Shown here in pieces: positions 56,939 through 64,000 of a DNA stretch of 64,000 nt. The notes beneath the pieces were generated by a model. The model saw only the letters and a program-made list of their open reading frames with translations. It did no database searches and was not told where the DNA came from. A program made the translations under genes and the position numbers. This DNA is from Tausonia pullulans (taxonomy: Eukaryota > Basidiomycota > Tremellomycetes > Cystofilobasidiales > Mrakiaceae), in assembly GCA_951802195.1 (NCBI GenBank), contig OX637624.1, forward strand, positions 372,001 to 436,000. Reading direction: 5' to 3'. Numbering within the stretch: position 1 is the first letter of the stretch; every line of letters starts with the position of its first letter.

Positions 56939-58077
56939 AGCGATGGGGCGGAGGGCGCGAAGGCGGCGGAGAGGGAGGGGGAGGGTGGGTGATGGTCGAG
57001 GGTCTGAAAAGAGGGAGCACGGAGGGCGCCCGCGAGTTGTCTCCCAGCCAGTGGTCTTTCCTTGCCAACAGTCGACGAACCTTCAACTATCTCGAGACTT
57101 CGTTAACGTCGTGCCTCGAACGGTCAGAGAAATGCCAGGCTGTACGCCGGATGTCATATTTGGCTTATACGCTGTCTACTTCGAGCCACCAGGGCTTAAT
57201 GGCAGGTTTGCTCCAACGAACATCTAGCGTCAGACTAGGCTAGCCCATTCTGGTCTTAGTGGTATCCCGGCAGTTCAGGATCCCAGAGCAAAAGAAAGAA
57301 GGAAAGGCGACTCTCTTCTGGAGTTCCTCTAGGTCAGGGTTAGAGACGGATGTGGTATTATATAAAGCCGGCAGCTGGCTGCGCATTCTCACGTTCAGCC
57401 TTCCCTACCAAAATAACATCTAAGCAGACTCAGAAGTCTTTCCGTGTGTTTGCTGAAGGAGTTCGACAGCGAGAATAGCTGCAGAGGCTATGCATGACTA
57501 TCAAAACTATCGAAATGGACAGTCGACGTCGATCCAATTCAATCCCGAGGATGCCAGACTTCCAGCGCAAGGCACCGATCGCCGCGAATCATGCTGGAGA
57601 GGATCTGCGATGTTCTCCCCAAGCACGCCCGTTATTCTTAGCCGGAACGCAATGAGGAATCCAGTCATGCACTCGACAAGCCTGGTTTCGTGGGTCGAGC
57701 GGCTGCGCGAGCCTGCTGGTCAGCCAAACTCGACTCTAGTGTCGGACCGGACTCAGCCGGACCTGCACCTCGACGCGACATTGGGACGCGTCTCGCTTCC
57801 CTCTCCTCTCAACCTCGGCATTCCCCTCTTCCTTCACAGACCACCACCAGACATGGACGTCGACGAGTGGGTATGTGCTCGTGCGCCCGTCAGGATCCTG
57901 TCTCTGACGCCCTGCTCTCCCTGTCCTGCCCCTCTCGCTCCGCCCGGCCCTTCCCCGGCGGTCCCACCCCTCTCTCATCCTTGACCCCTCTCTCTCGTCT
58001 GCTTCATAAGCCCACCTTTCTCGACGCCCCCCGGGTCTCCCTCCCCCCTCAGACGAACATCACGACCAGCTTCCATC
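56939..58077. other. divergent promoter region, PRP19 and CLC channel genes
   Basis: No main coding exon. A strong plus-strand TATA box (TATATAAA, 57359-57366) lies 720 bp upstream of the CLC start, and the last 250 bp are pyrimidine-rich. An ATG at 57853 (MDVDEW, followed by gtatgt) can splice to the exon holding the CLC start but in another frame. Confidence 0.45.
57359..57366 (+). promoter_or_regulatory. TATA box
   Basis: Consensus TATATAAA in the region between PRP19 and the CLC gene; it would place a start site near 57,390-57,420. Which transcript it drives is not shown by the sequence. Confidence 0.5.
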
Positions 58078-61000
58078 ATGACCCCTCCGTCGCCGATGTG
58101 GCCGACGAACGCGACCCAGACGACCTCGAGCAGCCGCACCTCGCTTGCCTCTATTTCCCAGACCTCGACCGACGACTACAACGAGCACGGAGATTCTCGC
58201 TCGGCGAACCCTCAACAGAGAGAGATCTTGTCAGACATCGACGGCCTGCCCTCCATTCCTTCTGGACCGGCCACCGCCTCGTCCTCTCCCCGTACGAGGA
58301 CCCTCGTGTTTGAGGGCGACCAGCAGCAGACCCACCGGTCTCGATTGCCCCCGCTCGGTGTCATGCCGACGTCGTCATCGCTCCTTAACAACAGCTCGGC
58401 TCCCGGTGGATACGGGACGATACGAAGCCCCGCAAGGTCGCGCTCGAGGGAGTCCAACGGGCAGCACTGGGGTGCGAGGGAGGGCAACGAGGTGGCTGAG
58501 CCTTTCATCGAAGGCAGCGGCCGGGCCTCGACCCAAGCCCGGCTAAGGAGGAGGCTCGAGAACACGGCGAGCATGGTTGGCATTCGCAAGGCGATGAGCT
58601 ACGACGACGTGAGCTTTCGTGATTTTCTCTATTCTTGTGAAGCCACAGGCCGACCAAGAAGGAGCTGCGTGCATTGATTCTTTCAGGGCTTCCAAAACAT
58701 CGACAATGAAGATGGAGGCAAGGTCAATGGGACAAGGCTCTGGTACTCGTCCTTCGTCTCCATTGACTGGATTCACGATGCCATTGTGAGCTGGGACCTT
58801 GCTCTCGTCCCATCTGCGCATTGCTGACTCGTCCTTCGTTGTCATTCTCCAGAAGGATTCCTCGCGCCTCCGCCGCATCCGGTCTCAGGCCCGCGGCTCA
58901 ATTCGAGGCCAGATCTTCCTCGCCCTAGACCGGGCCCAGGGTTGGATCGTATGCACGCTCGTCGGCTTCCTCACGGCACTCGTCGCGTTCGCAATCGTCC
59001 GCGGCGAGGGCTGGGCATTCGACCTCAAGGAGGGCTACTGCGCCAAGCTGAACGGCGGCTGGAGGCTCAGTAGGGGATTCTGTGGGTCGCTGAACGCCCG
59101 TAGCGATGTTTGGGCCGACTGTTGACATCAACCTCTTACCAGGCTGCCGCGGCGTCGAGGGCGTCGTCGGAAAGGCTGAGGATGCATTCTTCTCGACCGC
59201 CGTGTCGGCCTTTGGCAGCGCTTCCGCCGAAATGATCCATGAGGAGAATTGTTCTGACTGGAGGACCTGGGAGTCGGTCCTCGGTCCCTGGCTCGAGCGG
59301 CGTGAGTCAAGTCATCTGAGCGCCATGCTCAACTTTTCCTCTGATGATTGCCCTCCTCAACAGCAATGAGCAATCGTTGGATCCCCTTCGAGCGCTACAT
59401 GGTACGCTCCTCTGTCGTTGTGCCGTGATATGTAAGCGAACTAACATGAGACGTATCTCAGGTCGAGTACCTCGTCTATATCCTCGTTGCCGTCTCCCTC
59501 GCCTTTGTATCGTCACTTATGACCGTCAAGCTTACCCGGTCGACCGACTTTGAGACCAAGAAGAATGCTGCTGTCGACGCTAATGGATGGGCTGCGTCAG
59601 GAACGGCCCGGTCGGTCGCCAAGCCGAGGAAGGTCATGTACTTTGTGAGTCGGTCACGTGTGCTTCTCGGAGTCTGACATGCGGGTTGATCTTAACGGAC
59701 GTGCAGGCGGGTGGGTCAGGTATCCCGGAGATCAAGACGATCCTCTCTGGCTTTGTCATCCACGGGTACCTTGGAGGCTGGACCTTGCTCACCAAGACCG
59801 TCGGACTCACGCTCTCGGTCGCTTCCGGTCTGAGTCTCGGCAAGGAGGTACGCCACCTCCTCCTTCCTCCTCGGGTGACCCAGCAACTGATCCGATCTTT
59901 CTTAGGGACCGATGGTGCACATCGCCTCCTGCATTGGCAACCTCGTCTCCAGGCGCTTTGTCAAGTACGAGACGAACGAGGCCAAGCGTCGTGAGGTCCT
60001 CAGTGCGGCCGCTGCTGGTGAATCTGCTTGCCTTCCTCTGAGGCCGATGGGCTGCTTGGCTGAGCCCTTGCCGCCGTACATATAGCGGGAGTCGCCGTCG
60101 CGTTCGGCGCTCCCATTGGAGGTGTCCTCTTCTCGCTTGAGGAAGTCTCGACGTTCTTCCCGGCCAAGGTCATGTGGAGGTGAGCCATGAGAGCGGCGGG
60201 ATTCGCCGACGAGCGAGGCTCATTCCTGTCTCCCTCCCTCTAGGTCGTTCTGGACAGCGCTGGTTGCCGTCACAACTCTCAAGGTCCTCGACCCCTTTGG
60301 AAGCGGGAAGATTGTTCTCTTTCAAGTGACGTACGACAAGGACTGGCGTTTCTGGGAGCTCGTCCCGTTCCTCCTCATCGGCTGTCTCATGGGCTTTTAT
60401 GGCGCCATCTTTGCCCGGCTCAACATTCTCTGGTCCCGCCACGTCCGCGGAGGCACCTGGCTTAAGCGGCATCCGATCACTGAGGTCGTTCTCGTGAGTC
60501 GTTATTGCCCTTGAAAGGTTTCCTTTGGTCACTGACTCCCAGCTTCAGGTCACCATCGTCACGGCCCTCCTCTCGTTCCTCAACCCGTACACTCGCATGG
60601 GTGGCACTGAGCTTGTCCTCGCCCTTCTCTGTGAGTAAAGAGGCGTGAGACTTGAGCTAGTGTTTCATTCCTGACCCCGTTCGCGTGCCCTCAGCCGAGT
60701 GCACGCCCGACTCTGAGTCCCACCTCTGCGTCTCCAACCCAAGCGAGATCGGCGGCGTCATTGGGTCGATCCTGCTTGCCATGCTCGTCAAGGCCGGGCT
60801 TACTAGTTAGCACAAATGTCACTCAATCTTCTCTGTCCATCAGCGCTGACGAAGATCGCCTGATCCAGTCATCACATTCGGCATCAAGGTCAGCACCCCT
60901 GCTGCCTGCGTTCCGGAGCTCTAGTGCTGATCTGTGTCTACAGCTCCCGGCGGGAGTCTTTGTCCCTACTCTCGCTGTCGGTGCCTGCACTGGTCGCATG

Positions 61001-62286
61001 GTCGGCCTCTTACTCCGTGAGTGAATTTCGAATTTCATCGTTCTGTCTTAGCCTGACGCCCGTCGCTCGTAGAATACCTTGAGGCGGTATATCCTCGCGG
61101 CGCCCTCTTTGACTCGTGCCAGAGGCATGGCGACTGCGTTGTTCCCGGAGTCTACGCTCTTGTAGGTGGATCTGCTCCTTTCCCCTCATCTTCAAGCTAA
61201 CCCTCATCCTCTGACTAGGTCGGAGCCGGAGCTGCCCTCGCCGGCGTCACACGAACGACCGTTTCGCTCGCCGTCATCGTCTGCGAGCTCACGGGTACGC
61301 TCACCTATGCCGTCCCGACGATCCTCGGTGTTCTCGTGGCCAAGACGGTGAGCATTGTTATTTGTGTAACCCCTTTGACTGAGCTGAGCAGGCTTGTCTA
61401 GATCGCCGACGCCCTCGAGCCCAAGGGCATCTACGATCTTGTCATCGAGCTCAACGAACTCCCCTACCTTGACGGCAAGGAGAATCAGTGAGTCGCCGTC
61501 GCTGTCACCGTCCTTTACCCAACCTTCACCCTCTTATGACCGCTCTCCTTGCTCGCTCACAGTCTCTGGGGCCACCTCCAAGTCGCCGACGCGGCTGAGG
61601 CGAGCGCCGATGTTATCCGGTGCGACCGGCCCAACACGGTCGCCTCGCTCGCGGCCAAGCTCGATCGGATCCTCGAGGGTGGCGGGCACGACGGCGCCTT
61701 CCCCGTCGTGGAGAAAGAGGATACCACGGGCGGGCTGAGGCTGAGGGGTGTGGTCTCTGTCAACGAGCTGGAACATGCGCTGGGTGAGTCCAACGAAACA
61801 TCAAGAGTGAGATGAGAGACTGAATGTTTTTTGCTTCTCTAGCTAATCTCTCATCGAACCCAACGACCGTGTGCAAACTTCAGCCGCCTCATAGGGACGA
61901 GCAGCGCAAGTCGTCGAGGTTCTCGATCGCCTCGTTCGGCGAAACGACCGAGGGTGACCCGTTTAACCTCGTGCCATATATCGACCAGGTCGGGGTGTCT
62001 CGTTTAAACATCTCCTTCACGTTTCAGAACTGACCGAGTTACGCACGGCAGGCCCCTATCACCGTCCAGCTCCAGTCGCCGCTCGAGCTCGTCCAGCAGC
62101 TCTTCATCCGTCTCGGCTCACGCCAAGTAGGTTCTTCGCTCGCTGTCCTCATGGCTGTGACAACTGACTATGTTGGATCGCCACCAGGTCGTCGTTCTTA
62201 ACGCCCAAGGCTACTACGCGGGCATCATCACCCGCTCTCAGTGGCTCACTTTCATCGCTGAGATCGCCCAGGAGGAAGGTCACTGA
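58078..62286 (+). CDS. CLC-type voltage-gated chloride channel / Cl-/H+ antiporter
   Basis: Intracellular-membrane CLC of the ClC-3/4/5 and Gef1 type. The N-terminus is Ser/Thr-rich (start [20 protein letters not shown]). Then [36 protein letters not shown] and the anion-pathway motifs [36 protein letters not shown] (gating Glu) and [15 protein letters not shown]. Further membrane helices include [20 protein letters not shown] and [13 protein letters not shown]. Two CBS domains follow ([40 protein letters not shown]), ending AEIAQEEGH. About fifteen introns. I chose 58078 because its frame continues into the main protein. Intact by motif order. Confidence 0.95.
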
Positions 62287-62896
62287 CAAGTCACAAGGTC
62301 GTCTCCTTTCTCTCCTCGTCGAACACCCCAAAATGTGCCTTTCTTTCATCTTTCTTTCCTCCCTTACGAACACTCGCCTCCGAACCGTCTCCCCTCATCG
62401 CATTGCACAGCTCATCCAAACGACCTAAACTCACGCTTTACCTTAACGATGCTCGCTTGACGATCCAAAATTCTCCAATCGACCCTCGCCGTCACCACTT
62501 GAGCCCTTGTGGTCCGCCCAGGGATCGTCGCCCTCGGACGTCGGCCTGCCAGTCCGTTCCACGAGTCAGCGCCAACCGCCTCATCCGAGAAGCGCAAAGA
62601 GAGAAAAATGGCTTAGGGTGTCGTCAAGACGCCCGCCATACACTCGAGAATTGTCCGGATCCAGGTTCCTTGTCCTAGCGGGTGCGTTCTCTCCCCTCCG
62701 AAGCATCTCCTGCATCCACGCGGAGTTCATATCTGTATCTGCAGGGCGGAGGAGGTCGAGATGGTGCCAGGGACGACCTATTTACTGCAGCAATCAGCAG
62801 GTGGGAGAAGCTGTCCACGAGAATGACACCAGAGAGAGAGGGCAGGCAGGGGCAAAATGGTGACGCATCAGGCTTTCCAAAACCCAGATAAGGGCT
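62287..62896. other. spacer downstream of the CLC gene
   Basis: About 600 bp holding the CLC 3' UTR and the 3' side of the damaged DJ-1-like gene. Open frames here are short and without coding character. Confidence 0.4.
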
Positions 62897-63571
62897 TTAG
62901 AAGCATGCTCCCTGCGACATAAGAAGCTGTTTCGTGCCAGTCAAGGACTTCATCGACCTTGCACATCGGCAGCAAATCCGCACCACGCATCGCTCGTACG
63001 CGGTGGCTCTGTTGGTCGTTGCGCGCTTGCCGTCAAGGAGGCCCGTCGCGGAGACCATCCACGAACCCGGGCAGTTTACGTCGCCCACGAGCACATCAGG
63101 GACGAGCCTCGTCTCACTCTCGAGAAATAAAGGAAGAGAAAACGACTGCCTCACCCGTCGGCAGATACTTGGCCCTTGGCCCATACCGCCTCATGAACTC
63201 CTGCGCCATTTTGTTCGTTGATTCCCGAGGTCTCATTGTCCCTCCCTCCCGAAACGAGCAACACATCCCACCTTCCCTCCTGCTTATCCGCCTCGTCGAA
63301 CGATGCGTCGGGAACGGCCCTCAGCCCGCCGGCGAGCGGCAGTGGCGCGGCCGGCTCAGCGAGGTAGTTGATCGTCAGGCCCCAAGGGGAGGGGAGGGTC
63401 TCGAGGTCCGGAGCGAGGAGATAGGCTGGGTGGGGGAGGGGGGCTGCGGACGTACTGAAGGTGGCATGGAAGTGGGCATCATCTTGAGAGGCCCAGCGAT
63501 AGACGGAGGGAGGACCCGTTGGGCCGAAGGGCGGGAGGACGCGCAGCCGTCGGACTTGAGCGACGCCGCGC
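62897..63571 (-). pseudogene. damaged DJ-1/PfpI (ThiJ)-family gene
   Basis: Clear family segments on the minus strand: SPWGLTINYLAEPAAPLPLA, RAVPDASFDEADKQEGRWDV with LLVSGG, ESTNKMAQEFMRRYGPRAKY, and NCPGSWMVSATGLLDGKRAT-TN. The family normally reads PGG-x-GTR after the strand and C-T-G at the nucleophile elbow. Here the frame shifts by one base between LLVSGG and GTMRPRES, the elbow reads NCPGS, no AG acceptor in correct phase links LPT to it, and the C-terminal third (normally the region with the catalytic His) is missing or unrecognisable. The N-terminal strand and GP motif are also not found. Probably a decaying gene; a sequencing error could explain only the frameshift. Confidence 0.6.
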
Positions 63572-63838
63572 CTGCGGGTTGTGAGCGAGAAGAGGGAGGA
63601 TTAGTCGATCCCAGCAGAGAGTGAGGATGGAAGGTGAGCACCAGGGCGGGGGAGAGTGCTGCAGAGGAGATAGGACAAGAGAGACAAGTCGACCAAGAGA
63701 TAGCCAGTCAAGAGAGAGGCAGGGCGCAGCTCAACCCGCCCAGTCCTGATGGAAGCCTACAGAAGCTAACTTCCATCCCGCCAGGATACATCATCTCATT
63801 TCCCCCTTCGTCCCCCTTCCACCATCACCCCCTCCGCC

Positions 63839-64000
63839 ATGCTCGCCCACGTCAAACGCGCCCACTCGCCCTCGCCGGACCCCACTTCCCCTTCCGAGAT
63901 CGCCTCGACAGCCTCCGACTCTTCCGACGCACCCCCACGCAAGCGACGCGTCCCGACTGAGTATGCCCCGTCCTCAGACGACGGGTTCTCCTCGACAACG
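63839..64000 (+). CDS. start of an unknown protein, cut by the window end
   Basis: Open frame from the ATG at 63839: MLAHVKRAHSPSPDPTSPSE, IASTASDSSDAPPRKRRVPT and EYAPSSDDGF, continuing past 64000. It is preceded by a pyrimidine-rich leader (cccccttcg...ccctccgcc). The PPRKRR segment could be a nuclear localisation signal. Too little is visible to assign a family. Confidence 0.6.
   Translation, partial: MLAHVKRAHSPSPDPTSPSEIASTASDSSDAPPRKRRVPTEYAPSSDDGFSSTT

Noticed and set aside
1-64000. Transposons, retroelements, tRNA or rRNA genes, CRISPR arrays
   Set aside because: No terminal repeats, transposase or reverse-transcriptase motifs, convincing tRNA boxes or spaced repeats were found by eye; low-complexity runs are microsatellites or polypyrimidine tracts.

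Overview
The window reads as GC-rich, gene-dense nuclear DNA of a basidiomycete fungus. Most genes are cut by many short introns, often under 100 bp. Products are fungal throughout: a Kre6/Skn1 beta-glucan synthesis protein, an HMT1-type vacuolar ABC transporter, Rch1, Isd11, Atg101, Pri2 and Prp19. Intron density and protein style suggest a Pucciniomycotina yeast of the Rhodotorula/Sporobolomyces/Leucosporidium kind; that placement is inference. I see no rRNA, convincing tRNA, CRISPR array or intact transposon.

Layout. 0.2-7.3 kb (+): a five-finger C2H2 transcription factor with Crz1-like fingers, NAD-dependent formate dehydrogenase, and a small unknown protein. 7.4-9.3 kb (-): a small membrane protein and a Dcg1-type Asp/Glu/hydantoin racemase. 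10.4-14.6 kb (+): KRE6/SKN1. 14.6-17.1 kb: a gap with less coding signal that may hide a fragmented minus-strand gene. 17.2-19.9 kb (-): a Dal5/allantoate-permease-like MFS transporter. 20.8-30.0 kb (+): three genes in a row, RCH1, gamma-glutamyltransferase and an HMT1-like ABC transporter. 30.3-33.2 kb: a divergent pair, a small CHZ-motif protein (-) and the mitochondrial P-loop protein IND1 (+). 34.9-37.4 kb (-): a homeodomain factor with polyglutamine. 39.3-42.1 kb (-): nitronate monooxygenase and ATG101. 42.4-44.7 kb (+): primase large subunit PRI2. 45.4-56.9 kb (-): ISD11, an unknown protein with a SUMO-interaction-like motif, an unknown Ser/Pro-rich protein, a septin-like pseudo-GTPase with a membrane segment, and PRP19. 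58.1-62.3 kb (+): a CLC chloride channel/antiporter. 62.9-63.6 kb (-): a damaged DJ-1/PfpI-type gene. At 63.8 kb a new plus-strand gene runs off the window.

Themes. Glutathione breakdown (GGT) and a transporter of glutathione/phytochelatin-type cargo (HMT1-like) sit head to tail, beside a calcium-homeostasis transporter. Two relatives of the yeast allantoin regulon (Dcg1-like, Dal5-like) flank KRE6. Two mitochondrial Fe-S genes (IND1, ISD11) are present. The main points for a second look are an Ind1 homologue without its CxxC cluster-binding motif, a pseudo-septin with a membrane anchor, an Atg101 that keeps its WF finger but has an atypical tail, and a broken DJ-1-like gene. Exon boundaries were read by eye from frame continuity and GT...AG sites, so the ends of genes are firmer than internal junctions.
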